DNA of 64,000 nucleotides from Yinghuangia sp051388915 (lineage in GTDB: Bacteria; Actinomycetota; Actinomycetes; Streptomycetales; Streptomycetaceae). Shown here in pieces: positions 43,614 through 58,810 of the stretch; the stretch's first letter is position 1, and each line of letters opens with the position of its first letter. A program made the position numbers and the translations under genes. Below the pieces are notes generated by a model. The model was not told the DNA's origin. It saw only the letters and a list, made by a program, of their open reading frames with translations, and ran no database searches. The stretch spans positions 442,169 to 506,168 of the forward strand of contig NZ_JBPKBH010000007.1 in the NCBI RefSeq assembly GCF_051388915.1. The letters are read 5' to 3'.

Positions 43614-44882
43614 TCAGCCCGTGAATTCCCGGGCGGGCTCCTGCGGCAGCCCCAGGATCGTGCGCCGCAGCAGTTCCAAGGACCGCACCACGGTCAGGGT
43701 GCGGATCCTGTCGCGGTCCCCCGGCAGGCGCGGGGAGACGGTCACGGTGCCCTCGGGACCCGCCACCGCGATGTGGACCTCGCCCACCGGACGCCCGTCC
43801 TGCGGTTCCGGGCCGGCCACGCCGGTCGTGGCCACCCCGTAGGTACCCGACAGCAGCGTCCGCACACCCTCGGCCATCTCGCGTGCCACTTGCGGGTGCA
43901 CCGCGCCCTCGGCGGCCAGCAGCGCCGCGCCGACGCCGAGCACCGAGGTCTTGACGTCGGTGGCGTACGCCGTGACCGAGCCGCGGAACGCCGCGGACAC
44001 GCCGGGCACGGTCACCACAGTCGCCGCCAGGAGCCCGCCGGTCAGCGACTCGGCGACCGCGAGCGTCGCGCCGCGCTCCACCAACAACCGGGCAACGACC
44101 GCGACCAGTTGCTCGGTTCCCTCGCCGTACACGCAATCGCCCAGGAGCTCGTACGCCCGCAGCGCGGCCGCGTCGACCTCGGCGCCACCGCCCGGACCGG
44201 TCGACGTGAGCTTGACGCGCGTCTCGCCGGGCTCGGCGAGGTAGGCGACCTCGACCGCGCCGACCGCCGCGAGGTCCTTCTCCAGAGGTTCGAGGTGCTG
44301 CGCGATGACGCCCTCGCCGACGCCGACCGTGCGCAGTACTCGCTGGGCCCGCGGTGCCGGGGCGCCGGAGCGGCGCAGCAGGTCCGGCAGCACCTGGTCG
44401 CCGACCATCGCGGCCATCTCGTGCGGCACGCCCGGAGTCGCGTAGACGGCGGTGCCGCGGATGTCGATGGCCAGGCCGGGCGCGCTGCCGCGGTCGTTCG
44501 GGAGGATGCGGCCGCCGTCCGGCAGATCGGCCTGCTGCAATCCGAGGCCGGTGAGCGTGCGGTTGGTGTCCCGGTAGCGGTCGCGCAGCCACTGCTCGAC
44601 CTCGGGGTCGCGGCGCAGTTCGACGCCCGCCACGCGGGCCACGGCCTCGCGGGTGCGGTCGTCGGAGGTGGGTCCGAGCCCGCCGGTGATGAGCACGGCG
44701 TCGGCACGCTCGACGGCGGTGCGCAGGACGTCGACCAGTTCGCCGAGGCCGTCGCCTACCGTGGACACGCCGGTCACGCGCAGCCCGGCATCGGTGAGCA
44801 GGCGTCCGAGGCGGCTTGCGTTGGTGTTGACGACGTCGCCGATGAGCAGTTCGTCGCCGACCGCGACAAGTTCGACCTTCAC
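43614..44882 (-). CDS. cinA: CinA family protein (competence/damage-inducible, NMN deamidase-type)
   Basis: A 422-residue protein. Residues 1-170 form a MoCF-like COG1058 domain (ELVAVGDELLIGDVVNTNASRLGRLL; ITGGLGPTSDDRTREAVA). Residues about 260-415 form the CinA C-terminal nicotinamide-nucleotide amidohydrolase domain (LAVAESLTGGLLAATVVTVPGVS; GVATTGVAGPEPQDGRPVG). It recycles NMN or ADP-ribose in pyridine nucleotide salvage. GTG 44882 is used, with a GGGGG about eight bases upstream. Part of the leftward rimO-pgsA-cinA set, 40 bases after pgsA. Confidence 0.93.
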   Translation of the reverse strand: MKVELVAVGDELLIGDVVNTNASRLGRLLTDAGLRVTGVSTVGDGLGELVDVLRTAVERADAVLITGGLGPTSDDRTREAVARVAGVELRRDPEVEQWLRDRYRDTNRTLTGLGLQQADLPDGGRILPNDRGSAPGLAIDIRGTAVYATPGVPHEMAAMVGDQVLPDLLRRSGAPAPRAQRVLRTVGVGEGVIAQHLEPLEKDLAAVGAVEVAYLAEPGETRVKLTSTGPGGGAEVDAAALRAYELLGDCVYGEGTEQLVAVVARLLVERGATLAVAESLTGGLLAATVVTVPGVSAAFRGSVTAYATDVKTSVLGVGAALLAAEGAVHPQVAREMAEGVRTLLSGTYGVATTGVAGPEPQDGRPVGEVHIAVAGPEGTVTVSPRLPGDRDRIRTLTVVRSLELLRRTILGLPQEPAREFTG

Positions 44883-44922
44883 CTGGCGTGCCCCCTTGTC
44901 CGTTGTGGTCCTCGTGTTGTCC

Positions 44923-45867
44923 CTAGTGCTGCCCCAGCTCGGGACGCGCCCCCTCGGCGCGGCCCTGGTCCGCGGCCGCGCCGACGCCGTCGCCTGAGGC
45001 GGTGCCATCGTCGGTGCCGTCCGTCTGCGTGCTGTCGGTTTCCGAGGCGTCGGCCTCGGACGGCTTGGCGTCGTCGGCCGGACCGCCGCGCAGCGCCTTG
45101 ACGACGTAGTCGACGCCCGTGACGACCGTGGCGATCACCGCGACCGCCATGACCCACGCGCGGAACGAGGCAAGCGGGCCGGTCATCACCAGGACGTACA
45201 TGCCGATCGCGGTGCCTTGCAGCAGCGTCTTGAGCTTGCCCCCGCGGCTCGCCGGGATCACCCCGCGCTTGATCACCCAGAACCGCATGAGGGTGATGCC
45301 GATCTCGCGGAAAAGCACCACGCCGGTGACCCACCAGGGCAGGTCGCCCAGTGCGGAGAGACCGATCAGCGCGGCGCCCATCAGGGCCTTGTCGGCGATG
45401 GGGTCGACGAGCTTGCCGAAGTCGGTGACCAGGCCGTGGCGGCGCGCGAGCATGCCGTCGAAGCGGTCGCTGATGCTGGCGACGGCGAACGCGGCCCAGG
45501 CGTACGCCCGCCAGACGGGGTCGTGGCCGCCGTCCTGGACCAGCAGGTAGACGAACAGCGGCACGATGGCGATGCGCATCATCGTGAGGCCGTTGGCGGC
45601 GTTCCACACGCTTACCGACGTCGTCGGGTCGCCCAGGCGGTCGGGCTTGGGCGGGTGGTTGGCGGCCGCGGTGCGGACCGCTTCGGCGGGGTGGGCGGCG
45701 GCGGCGCGTACCGCCTCGGCGCGCTGGTGGGCGGCGGCGCGTACCGCCTCCGCGCGCTGGGCCGCGGCGGCACGCACGGCTTCGGCCCGTTGGGCCGCGG
45801 CGGCGCGGGCGGCCTCGGACGGGCGGGGGCGGGACGACGGAGTCGTGGGCGTGGGGTCCTCGGTCAC
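44923..45867 (-). CDS. pgsA: CDP-diacylglycerol-glycerol-3-phosphate 3-phosphatidyltransferase with repeat-bearing N-terminus
   Basis: A 314-residue membrane enzyme of phosphatidylglycerol synthesis. The CDP-alcohol phosphotransferase motif is intact in SDRFDGMLARRHGLVTDFGKLVDPIADK (D-G-x2-A-R-x8-G-x3-D-x3-D). About six helices span 85-260. Residues 22-65 are four 11-residue Ala/Gln/Arg/Glu repeats predicted to form a charged amphipathic helix, absent from typical PgsA. The C-terminal 45 residues are acidic and Thr/Gly-rich. GTG 45867 overlaps the rimO stop by four bases, so translation is coupled. Confidence 0.92.
   Translation of the reverse strand: MTEDPTPTTPSSRPRPSEAARAAAAQRAEAVRAAAAQRAEAVRAAAHQRAEAVRAAAAHPAEAVRTAAANHPPKPDRLGDPTTSVSVWNAANGLTMMRIAIVPLFVYLLVQDGGHDPVWRAYAWAAFAVASISDRFDGMLARRHGLVTDFGKLVDPIADKALMGAALIGLSALGDLPWWVTGVVLFREIGITLMRFWVIKRGVIPASRGGKLKTLLQGTAIGMYVLVMTGPLASFRAWVMAVAVIATVVTGVDYVVKALRGGPADDAKPSEADASETDSTQTDGTDDGTASGDGVGAAADQGRAEGARPELGQH
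45673..45804 (-). repeat. Four 33-bp tandem repeats in the 5' part of pgsA
   Basis: Units encode residues 22-32, 33-43, 44-54 and 55-65 with consensus AAAAQRAEAVR. Units 1 and 2 have identical peptide sequence; unit 3 differs at one residue, and unit 4 at two. Copy number could vary between strains. Confidence 0.85.
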
Positions 45868-47507
45868 CGCACGGGTCCCGCGGGCACATCGTCGGGTACG
45901 CCCGACACGGACGCCGCCACGGACGCCGCCTCGTCGGCGGCATCGGTGCCGGTATGCGCGCGGGCTTCGAGCTCGGCGTCGGCGTACAGGTCGACCCCCT
46001 CGCTGCCGACCACGAGGGCGCGTACGAACGTGCCGACCGCCAGGTCGCGGCCGCGCAGCACGGTCAACCCGTCGATCTCCGGAGCCTGGTGCGCGGCGCG
46101 GCCCTCGGCGGTGACCGTGCCGTCGTCGGCGATGTCGACGATCTCCTCGACCAGGACGGTGACTTCGGTGCCGACGCGCTCCTCGGCGCGCTGCGCGGTC
46201 AGCTCCTCGGCGAGGCGCGACACCCGCTCCAGCCGCTCGGCGGCCACCTCGTCGGGCAGCTTGCCGTCGTATCCGGCGGCCTCGGTGCCCTCCTCGTCGG
46301 AGTAGCCGAACACGCCGATCGCGTCGAGGCGCGCCTCGGTGAGGAACCGCATCAGCTCGTCGAGGTCCTCTTCCGTCTCCCCCGGGAAGCCCACGATGAA
46401 GTTCGAGCGCGCTCCCGCCTCGGGGGCCTTGGCCCGCACCTGGTCGAGCAGGCCGGTGAACGCCTCGCGCGAGCCGAACCGGCGCATACGGCGGAGCACC
46501 GGCTCGCTGGCGTGCTGGAAGGACAGGTCGAAGTACGGGGTGACGCCGTCGGTTCCGGTGAGCACATCCACCAGCCCCGGGCGCATCTCGGCCGGCTGGA
46601 GGTAGTTGACGCGGACGCGCTCGATGCCCTCGACGGCGGCCAGTTCGGGCAGCAGGGTCTCCAGGAGGCGGATGTCGCCGAGGTCCTTGCCGTACGACGT
46701 GGAGTTCTCGCTGACCAGCACGATCTCGCGCACGCCCTCCGAGGCGAGCCAGCGGACCTCGTCCAGCAGGTCGGTCGGACGCCGCGACAGGAACGAGCCG
46801 CGGAACGACGGGATCGCGCAGAACGAGCAGCGCCGGTCGCAGCCGGACGCCAGTTTCACCGAGGCCACCGGCCCGTCGCCGAGGCGCCGGCGCAGTGTGC
46901 GCGGGCCGGACGCGGGGGCGACGCCCTCGGGCAGGTCCTCCGGCACGGCCTCCTCGGGCCGCTCGGCGGTGCCGTGGCCCGGAACCGCGCCCGCGGCGTC
47001 CTGCCGCTCGGCGGGGCTCAGCGGCAGCAGCTTGCGGCGGTCGCGGGGTACGTGCGACGTGTGCTTCTCGCCGGCGAGGATCGCGCGCAGGCGTCCGGCG
47101 ATGTCCTCGTAGTCGTCGAAGCCGAGCACCGCGTCGGCCTCGGGCAGCGCCCCGGCGAGCTGGTCGCCGTAGCGTTCCGCCATGCAGCCGACCGCGACGA
47201 CCGCCTGCGTGGGCCCGCCGTCCTTCTTCAGGTCGGCGGCCTCCAGGACGGTGTCGATCGAGTCCTTCTTGGCGGATTCGACGAAGCCGCAGGTGTTGAC
47301 CAGAACGACCGCGGCGTCCGAGGCGTCCTCGGTGAGGCGCCAGCCGTCCGCCTCCAACCGCCCGGCCAACTCCTCGGAGTCGACCTCGTTGCGGGCGCAG
47401 CCGAGCGTGACCAGCGCCACGGTACGACCGCCGCCCGCGGTGGCGGCGACGGGGACGGCGGCGTCGGCGGCGGGGCGTTCATCGGACGCGGTGCGGGGCG
47501 CGGGCAT
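45864..47507 (-). CDS. rimO: Ribosomal protein S12 methylthiotransferase RimO
   Basis: A 547-residue radical-SAM enzyme that methylthiolates a conserved aspartate of ribosomal protein S12. The N-terminal UPF0004 domain has cluster ligands Cys37, Cys73 and Cys108. The radical SAM motif is Cys223-x3-Cys227-x2-Cys230 (CDRRCSFC). A C-terminal TRAM domain follows after about residue 460. Residues 150-210 form a linker longer than in E. coli RimO. ATG 47507 begins MPAPRTASDERP. First gene of the rimO-pgsA-cinA unit. Confidence 0.95.
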   Translation of the reverse strand: MPAPRTASDERPAADAAVPVAATAGGGRTVALVTLGCARNEVDSEELAGRLEADGWRLTEDASDAAVVLVNTCGFVESAKKDSIDTVLEAADLKKDGGPTQAVVAVGCMAERYGDQLAGALPEADAVLGFDDYEDIAGRLRAILAGEKHTSHVPRDRRKLLPLSPAERQDAAGAVPGHGTAERPEEAVPEDLPEGVAPASGPRTLRRRLGDGPVASVKLASGCDRRCSFCAIPSFRGSFLSRRPTDLLDEVRWLASEGVREIVLVSENSTSYGKDLGDIRLLETLLPELAAVEGIERVRVNYLQPAEMRPGLVDVLTGTDGVTPYFDLSFQHASEPVLRRMRRFGSREAFTGLLDQVRAKAPEAGARSNFIVGFPGETEEDLDELMRFLTEARLDAIGVFGYSDEEGTEAAGYDGKLPDEVAAERLERVSRLAEELTAQRAEERVGTEVTVLVEEIVDIADDGTVTAEGRAAHQAPEIDGLTVLRGRDLAVGTFVRALVVGSEGVDLYADAELEARAHTGTDAADEAASVAASVSGVPDDVPAGPVR

Positions 47508-47601
47508 GCCGGAAAGCCTACGTCAGGACGGGACCCGGACCCGACGCGGGAAGCATTCCGGCGGCGGTTCGGGTCGTCGGAGGCGGCCCGGGGGCGCCGG
47601 A

Positions 47602-48357
47602 TCAGCCCTGTTGCGGATCGCCGGGCTTGAAGGTGAAGGTCACCACGCTCTTCTTGGCGCTGGCCGGTCCGAGGTCCTTGCCGTTCACGTTGAGGCGGGC
47701 CGCGGGGCCGTTGCCGAGGACCACCTTGAGCTGCGAGGGATCGCTGAACTCCTGGTTCTTGCCCTTGGCGATGATGCCGTCGAAGACCTCTTTGCCGGCG
47801 CTGTTGGTGACGCTGGCCCAGGTGGAGCCGGTGACCGCCTCGATGCGGACCTTGACGTCCACCGGCGCCTGCGCGACGACCTCCTGCGCGGGCGGGGCGG
47901 GCGGCGGAGGCACCGGCGCGGCCTGGGTGGCCGGCGGAGGCGGGCTCGAAGTGCCGGTCGCCGTACTGCCCTTGTCGTCGTCCTTGCCGCTGAACACCTG
48001 GAAGGACACGAACCCGACGACGGCCACGACGGCTGCGGCCATGGCGGCGGTCCAGTTGGGGGCGATGCGGCGCTCCGGCTTGACCCGTTCGGGTTCGAAG
48101 ATCACCGTGGGGCTCGGCACCGGCCCGCTGCCGAACTGCGCGTCGTACTCGGCGAGCAGCGGCTCGGGGTCGGTGTCGACCGCGCGGGCGAACGAGCGGA
48201 TGTGGCCGCGGGCGTAGAAGTCGCCGCCGCAGGCCGCGAAATCGTCCTGTTCGATCGCCTCCACCAGGGGTTGCCTGATGCGCGTGACCTCACTCACCTG
48301 ATCGACGGTGAGCCCCGCTTTGGTGCGGGCGTCGGCGAGAGTCTGACCGATGGACAC
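47602..48357 (-). CDS. RodZ-like HTH membrane protein
   Basis: A 251-residue bitopic protein. The N-terminal RodZ-type HTH (residues 1-75, SIGQTLADARTKAGLTVDQVSEVTRIRQPLVEAIEQDDFAACGGDFYARGHIRSFA) is followed by one membrane helix (about 103-120) and a Pro-rich linker. The extracytoplasmic domain is DUF4115-like (VTGSTWASVTNSAGKEVFDGIIAKGKNQEFSDP). In other bacteria RodZ links MreB to the cell-wall machinery. It lies between ftsK and rimO, as in other actinobacteria. Confidence 0.87.
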   Translation of the reverse strand: MSIGQTLADARTKAGLTVDQVSEVTRIRQPLVEAIEQDDFAACGGDFYARGHIRSFARAVDTDPEPLLAEYDAQFGSGPVPSPTVIFEPERVKPERRIAPNWTAAMAAAVVAVVGFVSFQVFSGKDDDKGSTATGTSSPPPPATQAAPVPPPPAPPAQEVVAQAPVDVKVRIEAVTGSTWASVTNSAGKEVFDGIIAKGKNQEFSDPSQLKVVLGNGPAARLNVNGKDLGPASAKKSVVTFTFKPGDPQQG

Positions 48358-48498
48358 GAGCGCGCCTCCGAGCGTGCAACCACTGCGGCGGAATTCAGTC
48401 TAGGGCTGGGCGGAACGGTGGTTTCGCGGTCGGCCGGCCCCGTGGGCACCTTTGTAGCCGAGCTGAAACACAGATGATCAATGGATAGCTGGTTTTGC

Positions 48499-51180
48499 TC
48501 ATTCCCCGCGAAGCGTGCTCAACACCTGATCAAGTTCATCGGGCTTGATGAGCACGTCGCGGGCCTTGGAACCTTCACTCGGACCGACGATCCCCCGCGA
48601 CTCCATGAGGTCCATCAGCCGGCCCGCCTTGGCGAACCCTACGCGCAATTTGCGTTGCAGCATCGAAGTGGAGCCGAACTGGGTCGACACCACCAACTCC
48701 GCGGCCTGGCACAGCAGATCAAGGTCGTCGCCGATCTCCTCGTCGATCTGCTTCTTGGGGCCCCCGCCGCCCGCGACGTCCTCACGGTACTCCGGCTGCA
48801 ACTGCTCCTTGCAATGCCGGACGATCGCCTCGACCTCGGCCTCGGTGACGTACGCGCCCTGCATGCGCACCGGCTTGTTGGCACCCATTGGGAGGAACAG
48901 GCCGTCACCCTTGCCGATCAGCTTCTCGGCGCCCGGCTGGTCCAGGATGACCCGGCTGTCGGCCAGCGAACTGGTCGCGAAGGCGAGGCGGGACGGCACG
49001 TTCGCCTTGATCAGGCCGGTCACGACGTCGACGCTGGGGCGCTGCGTGGCGAGCACGAGGTGGATGCCGGCCGCGCGGGCGAGCTGGGTGATGCGGACGA
49101 TCGAGTCCTCCACATCGCGCGGCGCCACCATCATCAGGTCCGCCAACTCGTCGACGATCACCAACAGGTAGGGGTACGGCGCCAGTTCGCGCTCGCTGCC
49201 GGGCGGCGTGGTCAACTTGCCGGAGCGCAGCGCCTTGTTGAAGTCGTCGACGTGCCGGAACCCGAAGTTCGCAAGGTCGTCGTAGCGCATGTCCATCTCG
49301 CGGACGACCCACTGGAGCGCCTCGGCGGCGCGCTTCGGATTGGTGATGATCGGCGTGATCAGGTGCGGGATGCCCTCGTACGCGGTCAGCTCCACACGCT
49401 TGGGGTCGACCAGGACCAGGCGCACCTCGTCCGGCGTCGCGCGCATCATGACCGAGGTGATCAGGCCGTTGATGCAGGACGACTTGCCGGCCCCGGTGGC
49501 GCCCGCGACCAGCACGTGGGGCATCTTCGCGAGATTCGCGACGACGAAGCCGCCCTCCACGTCCTTGCCGAGCGCGACCAGCATCGGATGGTGGTCGGTG
49601 ACCGCCTCGTCCGAGCGCAGCACGTCTCCGAGGTTGACCATCTCGCGGTCGGTGTTGGGGATCTCGATGCCGACCGCGGACTTGCCGGGAATCGGGCTGA
49701 TGATGCGGACGTCCGCGCTGGCGACCGCGTACGCGATGTTCTTGGCGAGGGCGGTGATCCGCTCGACCTTGACCGCCGGGCCCAGCTCGACCACGTAGCG
49801 CGTCACCGTGGGGCCGCGCGTGAAGCCGGTCACCCGCGCGTCGACGTTGAACTGCTCGAAGACCTGGGTCAGCGCGCCGACGACGTCGTCGTTGGCCTTG
49901 CTGCGCGCCTTGCCGGGCCCGCCGCGCGTCAGCAGGTCGTCGGACGGCAGGTGGTACGTCACGTCGCCGGAGAGCCGCAACTGCTCGCTGCGCGGCGGCG
50001 CGGGGCTGTGCTGCGGCGCGCTGCGCGTGTTGTCGGGGACGGTCTTGCGGCTGCGGGCCGACGGAACCGGGAGCGCCGCGGCGTCGAGCGCCGCGGCGGA
50101 NNNNNNNNNNNNNNNNNNNNNNNNNNNNNNNNNNNNNNNNNNNNNNNNNNNNNNNNNNNNNNNNNNNNNNNNNNNNNNNNNNNNNNNNNNNNNNNNNNNN
50201 NNNNNNNNNNNNNNNNNNNNNNCCGCGGCGGCCGCCGCGGCGACGTCGACGGGGTCGGGGCCCTGGCCCATGGCGCCCTGCCGACGGCGGGGCCGGGCGC
50301 GGCGCACGGCCTCGTCCCCCGCCTCGGGCGGCTGCTTTTCGAGCGGGTCGGCGGCGGGGGCGGAGCGTCTGCGCCCGCGGCGCGGCTCGTCCTCGGCGTC
50401 CTCGGCGCGGTCGTCGTCCTGGTACTCGTCGTCGTACGGGTCGTAGTCGTCGTACATCTCCTCGCCACCCGGGAAGCCCAGGTAGCCGCGCAGCCGGTAC
50501 GGGACGGACGCGATCGGGGTCGCGGTGACCACCAGCACGCCGAAGAAGATGACGAGGAGCAGCAGCGGTATGGCCGCCCACTTGGTGACGGACTCGACCA
50601 GCGGGGCGGAGAAGACGTACCCGACCAGGCCGCCCGCGGTGCGCATGGCGGTGGCCCCGTCGCCTGGGCGCGGGGTGCCCGAGCCGATGTGGATCATGCC
50701 GAGGACGCCGGACACCAGTGCCGTGCAACCGATCACGATGCGCCCGGTCGCGTCGACCAGGTCCGGGTGCCGCAGCACGCGGATCGCGAGGGCCGCGACC
50801 AGGAACGGGACGAGGACGTCGAGCCGCCCGACCAGCCCGGCGACCGTGGCGTCGACCAGGTTGCCGACCGGGCCGTCGACGTTGCCCCAGGCACCGGCGG
50901 CGATCACGATCGCCAGGCCGAACAGGGCCAGGCCGAGGCCGTCCCTGCGGTGCGCCGGGTCGAGGCCGCGGGCGCCCTGTCCGATGCTGCGGAACACGCC
51001 GCCCAGCGCGTGCGCGATGCCCAGCCAGATGCCCTTGACCACACGGAAGACCAGGTCGCCGATCTTCTCGAACACGCCCTTCGGGGGCGGCGGAGGAGGA
51101 GGCGCCGGCTTCTTGGCCGGTGCCTTCTTCTTCGCGGCGCCGCCGGTGCGGGCGCCGCCGCCGGACGTACGCGTGGCCAT
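48499..51180 (-). CDS. ftsK: FtsK/SpoIIIE DNA translocase (contains assembly gap)
   Basis: A membrane-anchored DNA pump that clears chromosomes from closing septa, important at sporulation septation in streptomycetes. The Lys/Pro-rich N-terminus (APAKKPAPPPPPPP) is followed by about four membrane helices (70-235) and an acidic/Arg-rich linker. The motor has Walker A GATGAGKSSCINGL, Walker B YLLVIVDELADLMM and QRPSVDVVTGLIKANVPSRLAF. The C-terminal gamma winged helix (STSMLQRKLRVGFAKAGRLMDLME) binds KOPS-like sites. 122 Ns fall in the linker, so the 893-residue length is nominal. ATG 51180 begins MATRTSGG. Confidence 0.94.
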   Translation of the reverse strand: MATRTSGGGARTGGAAKKKAPAKKPAPPPPPPPKGVFEKIGDLVFRVVKGIWLGIAHALGGVFRSIGQGARGLDPAHRRDGLGLALFGLAIVIAAGAWGNVDGPVGNLVDATVAGLVGRLDVLVPFLVAALAIRVLRHPDLVDATGRIVIGCTALVSGVLGMIHIGSGTPRPGDGATAMRTAGGLVGYVFSAPLVESVTKWAAIPLLLLVIFFGVLVVTATPIASVPYRLRGYLGFPGGEEMYDDYDPYDDEYQDDDRAEDAEDEPRRGRRRSAPAADPLEKQPPEAGDEAVRRARPRRRQGAMGQGPDPVDVAAAAAAXXXXXXXXXXXXXXXXXXXXXXXXXXXXXXXXXXXXXXXXXSAAALDAAALPVPSARSRKTVPDNTRSAPQHSPAPPRSEQLRLSGDVTYHLPSDDLLTRGGPGKARSKANDDVVGALTQVFEQFNVDARVTGFTRGPTVTRYVVELGPAVKVERITALAKNIAYAVASADVRIISPIPGKSAVGIEIPNTDREMVNLGDVLRSDEAVTDHHPMLVALGKDVEGGFVVANLAKMPHVLVAGATGAGKSSCINGLITSVMMRATPDEVRLVLVDPKRVELTAYEGIPHLITPIITNPKRAAEALQWVVREMDMRYDDLANFGFRHVDDFNKALRSGKLTTPPGSERELAPYPYLLVIVDELADLMMVAPRDVEDSIVRITQLARAAGIHLVLATQRPSVDVVTGLIKANVPSRLAFATSSLADSRVILDQPGAEKLIGKGDGLFLPMGANKPVRMQGAYVTEAEVEAIVRHCKEQLQPEYREDVAGGGGPKKQIDEEIGDDLDLLCQAAELVVSTQFGSTSMLQRKLRVGFAKAGRLMDLMESRGIVGPSEGSKARDVLIKPDELDQVLSTLRGE
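50101..50222. other. Assembly gap (122 N) inside ftsK linker
   Basis: Flanked by Ala/GCC-repetitive sequence on both sides. The frame is conserved across the nominal length, but the true size is unknown. Confidence 0.95.
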
Positions 51181-51522
51181 AAAAGCGAGGCTACCCCCCG
51201 GACACCCGCGTCTCACGTGTCACAACGAACTCATCGACGCGTGTCGCCCGCTGCAACCCGGTCCGCCCCATTCACACCCCTGGCCTACTGAATGTCGGGG
51301 TGGTGGGGGTCGGTCGGTGGCCGGTGGACGGGCACTGCTCTGGCGTGCACGGTGTGTGAGCGGGGGCTTGCGTGGCAGGGCCTGTCCGTGGCCGGGGCGA
51401 GCACTGATCGGCCGCGCGGTGCGTCGGTGCGGGCCGACGCGGTGGGGGCGTCGGCGGGCGGGGCGGCTTCGGTGCGGGCGGCCGCTTCGGCGGGGCGGCG
51501 GGCGGCGGGGCGGCGCCAGAGG
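51181..51522. other. Intergenic region between ftsK and osaB
   Basis: Upstream region of ftsK (leftward) and 3' flank of osaB. The part next to osaB (51290-51520) is G- and T-rich on the + strand with repeated GGCGGGG/GGGCGGC runs. No ORF with coding character or clear terminator was found; the ftsK promoter is presumably at 51181-51290. Confidence 0.45.
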
Positions 51523-52236
51523 TCAGGCGTTGGCGTCGGGTGGGCGGCGGGCCGCGGGCGGGATGGTCGGGCGCTGGTCCGCGGGTGGCGGGCCGCCGTG
51601 GCCCGCAGGTGCCGGGACGAGCGCGTCCAGGGCGGCGCGGAGCCGGGCCACCCGGCTGAGGACCTGGTTCGCCGACGCGGTCAGGGACGGGTCCGCGGAC
51701 AGTTCGACCTGCTTGGCCATGCCGTCGGCGCTCTCCTCAAGGGCTGTGAGGCGCGTGAAGAGCTCGGCGAGGACATCGCCGCTGCGGTTCTCCCCCGGGA
51801 CCGCGTCCAGCCGCCCGCGCAGCAGTGCGGCCTGCTCGCGGAGCTGGCAGTTCTTCTTGTAGAGGTCGACGAACACCGCGACCTTGGCGCGCAGGACCCA
51901 CGGGTCGAACGGCTTGGAGATGTAGTCGACCGCTCCCGCCGCGTAACCGCGGAAGGTGTGGTGCGGACCGTGGTTGATCGCGGTCAGGAAGATGATCGGG
52001 ATGTCCCGGGTCTTCTCGCGTCGCTTGATGTGCGCGGCTGTCTCGAATCCGTCCATGCCGGGCATCTGCACGTCGAGCAGGATGACCGCGAACTCGTCCG
52101 TGAGCAGGGCCTTCAGCGCCTCCTCGCCGGAGTGGGCGCGCACGAGGGTCTGATCCAGTGCGGACAGGATCGCCTCCAGTGCAAGGAGGTTCTCCTGACG
52201 GTCATCGACCAGGAGGATCTTGGCCTTCTCCGTCAT
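51523..52236 (-). CDS. osaB: Response regulator OsaB
   Basis: A 237-residue receiver protein. Residues 5-125 form a CheY-like domain with the acidic pair in LLVDDRQENLLAL, phospho-acceptor Asp in VILLDVQMPGMDGFE, Thr in IIFLTAI and Lys in DYISKPFDPW. A coiled coil (KNCQLREQAALLRGRL) and an Ala/Pro-rich tail follow; there is no DNA-binding domain. In S. coelicolor OsaB partners the kinase OsaA and is needed for growth and aerial development at high osmolarity. ATG 52236 is preferred over the ATG at 52329 on domain boundaries. Downstream of osaA in the same direction. Confidence 0.88.
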   Translation of the reverse strand: MTEKAKILLVDDRQENLLALEAILSALDQTLVRAHSGEEALKALLTDEFAVILLDVQMPGMDGFETAAHIKRREKTRDIPIIFLTAINHGPHHTFRGYAAGAVDYISKPFDPWVLRAKVAVFVDLYKKNCQLREQAALLRGRLDAVPGENRSGDVLAELFTRLTALEESADGMAKQVELSADPSLTASANQVLSRVARLRAALDALVPAPAGHGGPPPADQRPTIPPAARRPPDANA

Positions 52237-52584
52237 GGCCCACCCTCTTCGATCCGGCGACCCGGGCATGCCCGCGTCCCGGTCGGCTCCGCTCGTCTCT
52301 GGCTCAGTGTTCTGCCGCTTCGTACACATACTGGTCGAGGTCTGTGGTCGTCCCGGTCATGCTAGTGCTCTCGGACGGGCCGAGGCAGGCGGTTCCGGAA
52401 GCGACGACCGCACGGCGTAACCGAAAACCAACGTACGGTGTCGGAAAACCCCGCAGAACCCTCCCACGGATTCAACGCCGCCGACACCCCCGGGGTTCCC
52501 GGGCGAGCCCGGGCCCCTGCCGCAACAGTGTACGTTTCGCCAGGAAACGGATAGGTGGGGCAGCGTCAACTCCCTTGGGCCGCC
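52237..52584. other. Spacer between osaA and osaB with a probable osaB promoter
   Basis: At 348 bases it is too long for simple read-through. On the - strand TAGCAT (52359-52364) is a -10 candidate. Two direct repeats, CCGAAAACC (52421-52429) and CGGAAAACC (52442-52450), are 21 bases apart (two helical turns), with ACGTACGGTG between them; a regulator site is plausible. No gene. Confidence 0.45.
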
Positions 52585-58453
<5,869 letters not shown>

Positions 58454-58810
58454 TTCGAGATTCCTCCACCCGGCCCCGGCGCCCGCCCGGTCCCTCGGCC
58501 CGGGTGGGGCGGTCGCCGCTGATACCGGCAGTCTTCCACCATCCCACGGGGCGCATGGCCGAGTCCCCAGGTCCGGGGGCCGTGCACCGGGGTCAATGTT
58601 CGTCAAGGACCTGCGCCCGTGTCGCGACGACGCGGTAATGTGCGGAGCTGCCGCGTGACTGCGTCGCGCCCGGCAGTCGAGCAGTGGCATCACCAGACAG
58701 ATCCGTAGAACCAGCGCGAACCAGGCATATCGCTTGATCGCGATAGTTCGCCACGAGATAGATCGGGAAGGGCAGCGAGGTCGCGCCACCGCAATCACCG
58801 ACGTCGCAGG
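58454..58810. promoter_or_regulatory. Divergent osaA-osaC control region
   Basis: A 357-base region with promoters for both directions. The clearest element is the perfect dyad TATCGC-TTGATC-GCGATA (58728-58745), 66 bases before the osaC ATG. No ORF. No GGGTA-type sigma-B -10 element was found on reading it, although SigB control of osa genes is reported elsewhere. Confidence 0.5.
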
